64,000 nucleotides of DNA, taken from positions 7,375,383 to 7,439,382 of the forward strand of contig CM057161.1 of assembly GCA_029962745.1 (NCBI GenBank), given 5' to 3'. Of the stretch, positions 39,801 through 51,800 are shown in pieces. A program made the translations under genes and the position numbers. The notes under the pieces are model-generated. The model did no database searches. It was not told the DNA's origin and saw only the letters and a list, made by a program, of their open reading frames with translations. This DNA is from Echinometra lucunter (taxonomy: Eukaryota > Echinodermata > Echinoidea > Camarodonta > Echinometridae). How positions within the stretch are numbered: position 1 is the first letter of the stretch; every line of letters begins with the position of its first letter.

Positions 39801-42800
39801 CCCATTCGTATTCTGTATCAAGAACAGCATGCCACAGACGGACAAATTTTGCAGGTCTGTCTGAATCCACCCACACTCTTCTCCGTTAAATCGCATCCAA
39901 ATATACCTCTTTGCAATATTAATTTTCTTTCCACGGTTTCATTCCTTATCTTGTTTTCAACCATACTCTCTTATTATTTTTTTCTGCTCTTACTTGAAGT
40001 GTTTCTTTCTGCCACATTTATACGCTCAGTGATTTTCTCTCATTTCTAAGCACCATACTACCGTACCAATCTTAGAATTGTATTTCCCTGCATACTTGCA
40101 CGCATTCATTTTCACAGAGCATCTGTGTTAAGGCACGACTAGTCGCCGAATACATTATCTTGTTATTCCCTCGCATTTCCTAGATTAAGACCTCACTTTG
40201 AACTTGGCCTTTGGAATATAAATTGTGATAAGTGCTTTCAAATAAAAACATCATCTTCATGAAAATTGGTTGAATTATATGGAGTCTGGGCTGTGTCTAT
40301 CTCCCTCCCTCCCTCTCTTCCTGCCCTGCTTTCCTGTCTTTCTCTCTCTTTCTCCACTTTTCTTTCTTTTCCTTTCCTACATCTGCATTAACTTTCTGCC
40401 CCGTTTCCTTTGATTTCATCTTTTTTTTCCTCCAATTCCCCTTCCCTCCTCTCTCTCCCCCCCTCTCTCTCTCTCCTAATCCTTCTCTGAATATTAAACA
40501 CAGATTCTACCAATCAAAATTTTGTAGCAATTCTGCAGTCTTCACAATCAGCAAGGAGCCCACATCTATTTACAACATTCTGCATATCTAATCAGCAACA
40601 ATGTGGTATACAGATAGCATTAGTTTTTTCACCATTTCTATAATATCAGATGGCCATGAAGGGAATATCAAAATCTATTGCCCACAACAGCATCATATAG
40701 TGCCAAGTCGTAAGAGGGCTCTATACAGGGTGGCCCATAAAACATGGACTTGATACTTTCACGAATGATAAGCAAATTTCACCAGGGCCAGTAGATAGGG
40801 AATCTGTTGTCTTCCCTGTCTCATCTTTTAAATATACTCCATCTCATGCTTAACTCTTACTTTTTATTTTTCCTTTGTCACTTTGTGTTTTCCATTTTTG
40901 TTGCATAAATTTACTCAGTCTGTCTCTTCCAGTACATGTTGAAAGTCTCTCTCTCTCTCTCACTAGCTGCCTCTTTTCTTGTCTGTACCCCTTGTATTCA
41001 TCTCATCCTTTTCCAGACTCTCTCTCTCTCTCTCTCTCTGAGCTCATTTCTACTCTTTCTCCCTGTTGCCCTCTGTGACACTTCCAGCACATGTTGAAAG
41101 TCCCTCTCTTGCTGTCTTTCTTTTCGTCTGTACCTCCATCGTCTAATGTTATTTTTTCCAATCTTTTCTCTCACTCTCTCCACCTCATTTCCATTCTTTC
41201 AACCTATATTTATCTCTCTTCCCCTGCACTTTCCTTCTTTCTGTCTACATATTTGTAGATTCCATCTCTCACTCTTCCCCAAACTCTCTCCACCCCCTCC
41301 ACAAACCCTTCACAATTTTTTTTTAATTTCTCGATATATCTATCCCACTGAATATTTATTTTCTATCTATTACTTTTTCTCTCCCCTCCACTCTCCTCCT
41401 CCTACTCCTCCCCCTCTCTCTGTGTTTCTGTCTGTCTGTCTGTCTCTCTACTCTAGGTAACTCTTGCAGTCTGGAGTCAATGCCTTCCGTCTACCTCCAC
41501 ATTCCTGCCGGTAACCTCCGTAATCAAGCCGGAGCCTCGATCTGTTGAAGATGCTTTGCGAATCAATCAGAGCAAAATATGATGGAAGTGGGATAAGCTC
41601 TTTATCATCACTGCTTTCACTGCGAGCCAATTACTTTACCGTGCGCCCTCCCACCTCCAGCTGCTAAGAACGGCACAGTAACAAACAGGGTTTCCTGCGA
41701 CTAAATCAGATTAAGCGGATGAGGCCCTAATGTGAAAGTTCAACACCAAAAAGGCTTTTGATTTTCTTGTCGAAGGCACAGGGAGGAATAAGAAGGTGGT
41801 ATGCACCAAGAAAAGATGCCTTGTTCTTCTGTACAGAGGTGATGCTTCTTTTCATCTCAAAGGATTTTCTTAAAACCTATTGGGGCAAGTGCACAAAGCT
41901 TTGCATACTAGACCCACCTTCCACCAATGTACAGTACCAAAGTTTGCCCCTGCAGTATGCTACTTGTCAATTCATGCTCTCTATAATACAGCTTTAAAGT
42001 TAGAATTTAAATAAAAAAAGAAAAAACTAGATGAATCTTCGACCACGCGTGGTCGAACTTTATGCCTCTGCCATTACCAAATCAGAAATAAATGGCACTT
42101 CATGTTGATTTATTTTCATTTATACAATGACATCTTTGACCTTGACCTTTGACCTTGTGACCCCCAAATCTAATGAGAGCATTGCCCTTTCCATATGCAT
42201 ACATAAGCCAAGTTTGCTGAACCGTCAAATGGTTACTGAGTTATCACAAGAACGAACCATTTCTATGTACATAATGACCTCTATGACCTTTGACCTTTGA
42301 CCTTGAAACCCCAAAATCTAATCAGATCATTGTCCCTCCCATATGCATACCTGTGCCAAGTTTGAAGTTGATAGGTCAAATGGTTCTTAAGTTATCGCGA
42401 GAACGAGCCATTTTTATGTGTTTTATTAACTCTATGACCTTGAACTTTGACCTTATGACCCCAAAATCTAATCAGATCATTGTCCCTCCCATATGCATAC
42501 CTGTGCCAAGTCTGAGGTTGATAGGTCAAATGGTTCTTAAGTTATCGCGAGAACGAGCCATTTTTATATGTTTTATTACCTCTATGACCTTGACCTTTGA
42601 CCTTGTGACCCCAAAATCTAATCAGATCATTGTCCCTCCCATATGCATACCTGTGCCAAGTTTGAGGTTGATCTGTCAAATGGTTCTTAGGTTATCGCGA
42701 GAACGAGCCATTTTTATGTGTTTTATTACCTCTATGACCTTGACCTTTGACCTTGACACTCCAAAATCTAATCAGATCATTGTCCCTCCCATATGGATAC

Positions 42801-45800
42801 ACGAGCCAAGTTTGAAGTTGATCTGTCCAACGGTTCTTAAGTTATCGCGAGAACGAAAACGGGACGGACGGACGGACGACCCGAAAACATAATGCCTCCG
42901 GCAACCACCTACGGTGGGCGGAGGCATAAAAACCAACATAAATGTGTTTCTTTCAAAAAAAGGCAAATCCAAGCAGCATGAACAAATTCCAACATCATGC
43001 CAGAAGTAAAATTGGAAAAAAAAACAATCTAAAATGAGTATAACAGGAAAAACAAAACTGCATTACCAGACAACAGAACAAAACAGAATTAAAACATGCA
43101 TGCAGTAAATAAAACCAGCACTGTAAACCAATCAACGTATCTTAAATAAAAAAGGTAAAACACAGCATATTCAATGAAGTTTTCACACAAATTTTCTGAT
43201 AAGCCGTACATGGAACTGAACAGAAATTCCAACACTGGGTAAACTGAAAACACAACAAGAAAGCCAGAGGCAAATGGAAATAACACACAGATATCAAGTC
43301 TCCTGAAAACTGCTGAGAGTAAAACCATGAACTGAACTCAATGCTGTTAAATCTGAAAATCTCAAACCTGAAAATGTCAACTGGCAATGAAAGAAACTTG
43401 GTTTAAGTCCAACACATTCGACTGGAACTTGAGTGAAAAGAACTGTATCAACAATGGTAACTAAACCAAGAGAACTGTCCACATACATGTTTCTTGGAGG
43501 CAAGGACCCTTGGGTGCCAGGAGCGGAGGTGGTGGGATCTGCTGAATCTCTAGGTTAGACTCATTCCAGTTCAGTTGGAAGGTAGAGCCCTTGGTACTCA
43601 GCAACCTGTCAGCATCCTCTGTCCCTAGAAGGGCCTTGGAGTTCTGGGACACCCTGATGGAGCTGTTGCTCAAAGGATCAGGATTGAATGATTCACCACC
43701 AGAGCACTGAGGATCAGCGCTCTTGATCTTGATAGCAGGGGTGGATGCAAAGGAGCGCTGCAAGGCAGACGCAGCACTGATTGTAGGATAGGATGGAGAT
43801 GGTTTGGTGCCTGGGGTCAAAGGGTTTGTGGCTTTTCCAAAGGTACGACTAGATGCAGGGCTGTCATGCAGAAGATGGCTACTTGCTGAGAGGTAGCACT
43901 CACAAGAGATGACATCACTGCATTCATCAAGCAAGAGACACTCGGAAAGACCAGGTGTGGTCAGTATGATCTTAGGAATAGACCTACTGGGAGGATGTCC
44001 AGAATGGTGATGGTGATGATGAGGTGCATGAACTGTAGACCCTGCATCTTCTGAACCTTTCAGGTGACAGCATTCACACAAGATAGTCTGGGGACTGCTT
44101 TCATCTTCCTGACCATCAACTGAAGACTCTGATGGTACAGTAAGGGTGGAGTTACTGGAACTGGAACTGTCTGAGGACTTGGTGACCTTAAACAGTGGGT
44201 ACCTTTCTTCCTGAACTGACACACTGCTTCCAAGCCCAAGCTCAGTCAGGGCCTGCAGGGTCTCCTTCTCCATACTGTCCCAGAGCACCTGTCGACTCCC
44301 AGTACTGCTAGAACTACTTGACCTTGCCAGACTGCCCTGACTGCAAGGTTTGCGCCTCAAGGAACTCTCTGAACCCTCTTCAGACATGCCCTCCTCAATG
44401 ATATCCTCAACCATCGACCTCTCACGACGCAGAAAATCCTCCATACTCTCAACCTCTCGCTCCGACATACCATTCCACCCTCGCACACGCCCAAAGGAAT
44501 CACAACTTTCCAGACTATCTAAACCTACATCAGACTCTGACCCTTCCATCGAGTCCTGAACAGAGAACTGTGGAGTCTTCAGACCAGGATCAGGTGCATG
44601 GGTGATGTCTAAACTAATGGGGGCAAGCAGATTGATCTGGGCATGCAAGGAAGCTAATGCTAAGGGCATCTGGGACCACAGCACAGCTTCATCTCTGAAC
44701 TTACCAAGGTGTGTGAACAGATTCTTGGCTACTTGAAGCATGCACTGTAGGAATGAGAAAAGATGGAGAAAAAAAAACATGAGAATAAAAATGTTACTTT
44801 CGTCTTGTGAGTTGCTATCAATATCTCTTAATTCAATTAACCAATATGAATATGTTTTTGAGAAATCAACTCTTGGCTTATTTCAATACCTGACTGTACT
44901 GCTCATGGAAGCCAAGCTCTGATTTTTTTTTCCCATCTTCACAAATTAAAATGGAATGAAACTGCTCTCTGGCTGAGAACGTGCAAATACTAAAAATTGA
45001 ATTTTAGAAAATATTGTGCTTTCTTTCCTCAAATTTAATAAAATTTCAAATAGAGCCACAATGAGGGTTCTATAGTTGCAGATTGTACATATTTCAATGC
45101 GCGTTGAGAGGCAGCCACAAACAGCTACAAGGCTAACAAATCCATCCATACTGCACTACTTTGACAAAAGGAAGCAAGCGACATATCAACACAATTTGAG
45201 TTATTGATATTGTCATATTTTACCTTGTGTGCTCTTCTTCCAAGCCAAATTTTATCACAGATTCATCCTGCTAAGAGATATGTTAGGCAAGACATCATGG
45301 TATTGCACTGACATCAGCGTAAATGACAGATACATTTTGCTCTTTTACAGAAAAAAAAAAATCACTTTTGTCACTTCCTTGTGTCAAAGTAGGGCAGCAT
45401 ACCTTGTCACACCTGTTAACAGTCACATCTGTTAACCCATTCGTGACAGGAATTATTTAAAGCCTAATTTGATCAGCTTTTATTCTTCAAATTGGCAACA
45501 CCAACATTTTTCTTTTATTGCTACATTTTCTTATAAAACGTCATGTATCTGAAATGAATATAAATTGACAGAAATTATGATAAGTCAAAAAGTTGCCAAT
45601 TTGCAGGGGAAAACGGTGATTTTAAACTTTCTATCACATTGCCAATTTAAGGATTTTAATGCTTATTTTCCTTTAAAAAATTTTCAGCATCAAACAATGA
45701 ATATTGATGCAACCAAAATGGGCACAGTTTGTGTAGAATTTTTTGCTCTTTCTGCTCATGTATTTGGTATGATTTTTAGGGCTTTGCATCAAAAGATATT

Positions 45801-48800
45801 AGGCCAAGCCACAAAATATGGACCTCTGTCATGAATGGGTTAACAGTCACATCACAACTTCTTTGTACATGTATTACCCCATCTTTTCATCCAAAGACTA
45901 CATGTAAAAAACTTTTAAAAAATGACAATATGTACACGTATTAGTGCTTTTCTGCACATAAAGATTTTCAAACGGAATAGAAAACGACGATTTTAATTTC
46001 ATTTTGACAAGTACAGGAGTATAAGTAAGTTATCATTACCTGTGTTTCATGTTTTAGCTGTGTCTCTTTCTGCAGTGCTAAGGTACTGGTCAGGACAGGT
46101 ACTGTGTATTTGAAGCAGTGTTTGATCACTTCGATGTCAGCATTTGTGTATCTGAAAGCAAGACACATAAATAGCAAAATCATTAAAGAGAAAGAGCAAA
46201 AGTTCTTCATATACTTTGCCCATTTTGGTTGCATCAGTATTTGTTGTTTGATGCTGTTTTTTTTAATGGAAAATAAGTGCTATGATTAAAGGTATTGGCT
46301 AATTTTGTGAGCAGCCGATTTCAGAAACTATGATGAAACATGTGTATGAGTACTTGTATTTGTACTAAAAAAAACCTGAAACCAACCATAATTTGGAATG
46401 AAAAACTGTTAGTAAGACGCAAACCGCGATTTTAATATTTTTGGTCTCAGAGACAATAAATAAGAGGACCGTTTTGCTTGAGTTAAAAAAACCTGTTATT
46501 TGCCTCCCTCCGTGTGATACGCCAATACACACAGTACGGTCTGGTGAGTTATGCACGCATGCGCACTCCTTACGCCTAGTCTGTGCAACCGACCCCTATA
46601 TATTTTCCAAACATTGGTTCACATTTCTAATATGTAAAAATACTTCCTGTGGATTTTATACTTTGAAACTTTCAGACTGGTATTTTTACACTACAACCCT
46701 TATGGTTATCCCATTTTCAAGTAGCAAAATGATTAAAAAAAAAAAATCATAACAATGTTTACCAATGGCTTTAAATTGGCAATGCAATGGAAGTTTTTAA
46801 AACTTCCATGTTTTTCCATGCAAATTGGCACCTTTTCTCAACATACTTTCTGACAATTATCTTCATTTCAGATACATGCCTTTTAATATGAAAAATGTAG
46901 CAATAAAAGAAAAATTCAGGTGTTGCCAATTTGAAGAAGGCTGATCTAATAAGGCTTTAAATAATTCCTGTCATTAATGTGCTAACAACTAATCATGTGA
47001 ATATTAACAGAAATGAAAATTATCAATTAAAACATTAATCCACATGTGCCTCTCCCCATCTAATAAATGGGTAATTGACGGGAACTTGTTCCTTGAATGC
47101 TTTGGGTGCTGAGTTTAAGCTGGGGTATAGTACTTTGTAGGTGCCTTGAGCATCCTCGGGGATGGATATTTGTGCAACATAAATGTAGCTATTAGGATCA
47201 TCATCATAGAATTTATACTGAATTCCTGTGTAACATCGCATACATATACTCTTGTAGTTCGCCAGTGCAAATCTGAACGAGCCTCAATTGTGCAAAATGT
47301 TTTGGCAGCAGCTCACATTATTCATAACTGTATTCATGGAAGCAATCGCACAACCCGGCAACTCTGAAAATTGCCTCATTTCGAAATGTTAAGTTGCAAA
47401 TGATCAAATTTTGTGATATATCATTTGTTATATATTTCCTTACAGGCTGCAGTACTTGCTAAATTCTTTGCAAGAAGCAACATTCATAACAAGAACAATT
47501 TCTGCAATATAGCTTTTCTCCTTTGCCAAAGTTTTCCACTTAAGCTACACATTAGGCACACAAAGCAAGTTCTACACCCTAGGGGCATTTAATCCAGCAA
47601 ATCACTTGTAATAAACGATCGGTACAGATATGTCTTCCATTCCATCTCTGAATGGTTCTGAACGACGACAGAGGCCCATCTCTTGTCTCCTCTCTGATTG
47701 ACGTTTTATCAGTCAAATCTAATTCATTCCTTTCTGTCGGGCCAACTTAGTGTCAATTACCGGCCCTGTACAGGATTCTTCTAACCCGATGCGGGGATGT
47801 TAATTGGGGGTGATACCGATGCCCTCCGGTGCAGAAGGGGGGTAATTTGGGGCCCCTGGGCATGCATCACAATGTTTGCATTCATGTGCCAGTGAATGGG
47901 AGATGCAAACAAGTAAAATGTTGGTTCTGCATTCTTAACAAGATTAGATAAATTGGGGTAAATTTCTTCTGAAATGTGGTAAGCTATTTTTGTCTATTCT
48001 GGAAGAGAAACAAACCCTAAATACAATGAAAGAAAAACTTGAGATGTTTGTCTAATACATGTACAATCATAATATACTAGTGGTAACGACTTAAAGGTAA
48101 TAAGCAGAAGTGGGAAAGGTGGTGCTTTGAATATTTAACTACTTTGTTGGGTGGAATGAAAATTACTACATGAACTGATGTAGAATGACTAATTTTGAAC
48201 ATAGTTGATGTTTTTCTGAAAAATATTTGTCTAGAAATGGCTAAAACATCAACAGAAGATACGTTGAGTTCTCAGCACGGGCCCACGTTGAAAATTCACA
48301 CACGTGTAAACAGTGTGTGCGAACCGCTATGCGCTGTTGAGCCGAGAGCGTCGGGGTAGGTGGTCCGTAGCGAGGGGTTTACGGTAACGGTTGATATACG
48401 ATCATTTGAATTATTTTACTGAAAATCACCGGAAATCGTGAATAGAATACTGGATTATCTCACTCATGTATCTTTTCATGGAAGCCGAACAATATGAGAC
48501 TATATTTGAGCAGTTTCGTGCCAACTTTCATTTGGCTACCACTACTGTTTATTACCTTTAATAAAAACAGTGTACATTGGTTGAATGAACCATAACTTAA
48601 AAGACTTCTTTTTATTTTAAAAAAAAATCAGGAAAATAATTTTTCAAAACAAAGTATAAGGATTCATCAAAGTTAAAATCTTGTCTAAAAAATTGCGAGA
48701 AATACATGTACGGTCTAGAACTAGGCAACATGAAGGTTTGTGGGGCTTCTTCTTGGTTCATGGAGAGTATTTTCTACAGAAAATAAACTTTCCTAAAAGA

Positions 48801-51800
48801 CAAATATTTCCTCTCTCCCTTTTATAATCTCGTCTAGAGCTCTAACAGAGTTCAGTATGAGCTTTGAAATTTTATTTGACTTGTTTCAATGAAGCAATAT
48901 TAATCTTCTTCTTCTTCTTCCGATTAAGTACACACCGCCGTTGGTGTATTATCGTACTTCTGCTTGTTGGGTGCCCAGATGAATGTGCAAGTAAAAAGCT
49001 CACTACATATTTTACCGAACTATGTGCGACTAAAAACAGAAGGAGGGGCTTAACGAAGCCTCACTTGTTGCACCCCCTGCTTGAAAATCTCTAAGGAGGT
49101 GCTATTGATTATGCTTGGTGGCAGGGAATTCCATATTCTGGTTCCGTCAGGAAAGCAACACTTATCAATAAGGATAACTGCAAAGGAAAGATCTATATTT
49201 GGATGATATTAGCATAGAAAATCCCCAAATCTAACAATAAAGACAATGAATTTCTTGAACTTAATTATTACGAGCAAATTTACAATTCAGATACTAAATT
49301 GCAAACTGGTCATATTACACATCTCTTAATTACTTCCATACTGAAAAAGAAGTAATCATGCAAACTAATAACAGACATAGTAATTTACTAACAAAACAGG
49401 TTCAGCTTTAAGTAGATTTGACCGGGAAGGTTTCACATTCAAGGGCAGTCACTGGAGTTAGCTTCATCAGACAATCCTCCCTCTTAAAGTCAATGCATGG
49501 AGCGAGTAATTCTCTATAAAAATATTATGGTTCCCTGCAATACAGAAAATAAAAATACCCTACAGCAACAGCTCAACTACATCCAAATGTGGAAGTCAGT
49601 TCTTTTTCATATTTTTGGAGTAAATTTGGATGAGAACATGCGAGAACAGAGCAGCAAAAACAATCTGTTAGAGCCACACAAGTCGCAGGGATGGCGGATC
49701 GACGATGCGAGGAGCAGATATTTATCGGCGATCAAATTAATTGGATGCATGACGGGATAGAGAGATGCTAAATTGGCCCGATGATTATCAGTCTGCCCGT
49801 CTCCGATTTCGTTTTGATGAGTGAAACCAACACCCCACGCTGTGTTAGTGTAATGAACTAGCTCCCAGCGTGACATTTCGACCAACATGGTCCTACATGG
49901 CTAGCTTTGTCTCAATCACTGCATCTATCCTCGCCCCTCGTTCACGTCGGGGCAATGAAAAATGACATGATGGTGAAACGTTTCCAGATGCCTTCAGAGG
50001 TTGAGAGAATATGTTTGTATTTGAGAAACGATATCACACGGAACACAGGAAAGGATGATAAAAATGAGAAAGGGAGCAAAGGCTATGCTGGATGTTATCA
50101 AATGACCATGCATCCCTGACAACAGCAGCACCTGTCTTGTGGAATAAGCTTCCTGACCAACTTCGAGGGGTTGGAAGCACTGACAGCTTCAGGAGAGCCC
50201 TCAAAACTTACTTGTTTTCAAGGATTTAGGGTTATATAGTGCGTTGTCCATGCAGTATTTGAAACTCATACATGCTCCTTTTTCTTTGAATGTAAGCTTA
50301 TGGTACATAGCATAATAACTTATGAAATATTTTTCTGTCCTTGTTACTTTCTTGTTAATATACATTTGCATATTTACTATGATATTCATACTTTGTCTTA
50401 TACACTTTTGCAGCAATAATTGTAAAGCGCATAGAGAACTACTCCAGTTATTATGCACTTAATAAGTATTCTCTATTATTATTATTATGTATATTGGGAC
50501 TCTTATCAACACCAATGTTTTTAAATGTCAATAATTCCACAGCTCAGCCTTGAATCTCCAGAGGGTTCTCTTAAAACTAAACGTTTTCATATGCAGGACT
50601 ATTCTGAATTTTGTCAGTTGGCATTTCTGTCCTATGAAAGTACATTTCTTACACTTTTCTCAGTATTCGAGAAATATGGATTTTTTTGATGACATAATTG
50701 TCCTTATCAAGGTTACACAAAACTAGCATTTAGCATATATGCTTTTTCCAAGAAGGCAATTTTCAAAATCCTGTAGATCTGAATTTCAGCAAGCTTCAGC
50801 TAACTAGCTTCATGCAAAGTGACTTATTGGATTAGGCTAATGTGCACTCACATGAAAGCTCAATCTTATCATCCTCAAAAACTTCATTGCTAGAGCGATG
50901 AAGATGAAGGGAGGGAGGGGGGGGGGAGGGAGGTAGGTAGGTAGGGAAGGAGGGGGAGGGAGGGAGAGGGAGGGGGAGTGAGGGTGTATGGGTTCAAATA
51001 ACAGACAGGTTTGTATGGATTTGTAAGGACTATGTTAGATTCCAAAGAAGTTGTTTGGAATAAAAAGCTATCATACTTTTTACTAACTCCAAAAATCAAA
51101 GCAAGGGTGTGGTGTACTCACTTTTTTGCACCTCTTTTGTTGATTGCACATGCCACGCCCACCACTTTGGAGGTAGCTTGGTTGATAATGGGTACTGCCA
51201 GCATGGACTTGATCTCCACTTTTAACTTGCTCCTCAAGTCATTCAGCTCACACTGCAAAGATAATAATGATAAAGATAATAACAACAATAATTATATCAA
51301 CACTCTGGAGGTAGCTTGGTTGATAATAAAGATATTTTTAATCATTAATTAAAACTGCATTCTGGAAAAGAAAAAAAAAAACTTCTACAGGTCCAGACAT
51401 TTTTAAACATTTGAATGATGAATATTTTGTGGCACAACATTTCGTAAAATGCAATGATTTTTTAATACATTTAGGGAATCTGGACCACTAACACAATTTA
51501 TGAAAACTTCATGCAATGTGAAAAAGTCCTGATATTTTAAAAATCTACTTTTAATCCCTATTTTGAAGACTCCTTTTCCAAGCAAGTGTCCCAACTACTA
51601 GTACGACAACAACACCTCTATCAATTCTACGTTTGCCAGCACAGTAGTAATATAAACCCAATGATATTTAAATGTACATTTGAAACTGTCCACTCCTAAC
51701 CCACCATCTAGCCTAAATCTGTCTACAAAGGTGATATGTCTCAACTGATACAGCAGTGATGAGTATATTCATAAGTTTTGTGTACTACAATTACTCTCCT

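Larger units (their letters stand above)
33257..44704 (-). other. PDE2A intron 4 (11.4 kb in the standard splice form)
   Basis: Separates exon 4 from exon 5. It contains MITEs (33408, 34881, 39289), a polypurine block (35480), a dispersed repeat (38010), a CT-rich block (40295), an element with a 150-bp array (42038) and the open-frame extension of exon 4 (43487-44704). Remaining stretches (about 36000-37900 and 38400-39280) show only a possible two-copy repeat around 37330-37600 and a GCGCA-rich patch near 36430-36520. Confidence 0.6.
44745..46039 (-). other. PDE2A intron 3
   Basis: Contains two elements side by side: a MITE at 45151-45397 and a TTAA MITE at 45432-45843. The remainder (44745-45150, 45854-46039) shows nothing recognisable. 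Confidence 0.6.
46152..51121 (-). other. PDE2A intron 2
   Basis: About 5 kb with a decayed TTAA MITE (46182-46986), an unrecognised open frame (47035-47241), a TTAA element (48091-48561), two LINE 3' remnants (48904-49190 and 50116-50488) and a G-rich patch (50905-50985). The stretch 47370-48090 and most of 49200-50100 show nothing recognisable. Confidence 0.6.

Noticed and set aside
42290..42892. 200-codon frame with four near-identical repeats
   Set aside because: The 150-bp repeat unit is a multiple of three, so the frame stays open by arithmetic. It lies inside a mobile element with no coding motifs.
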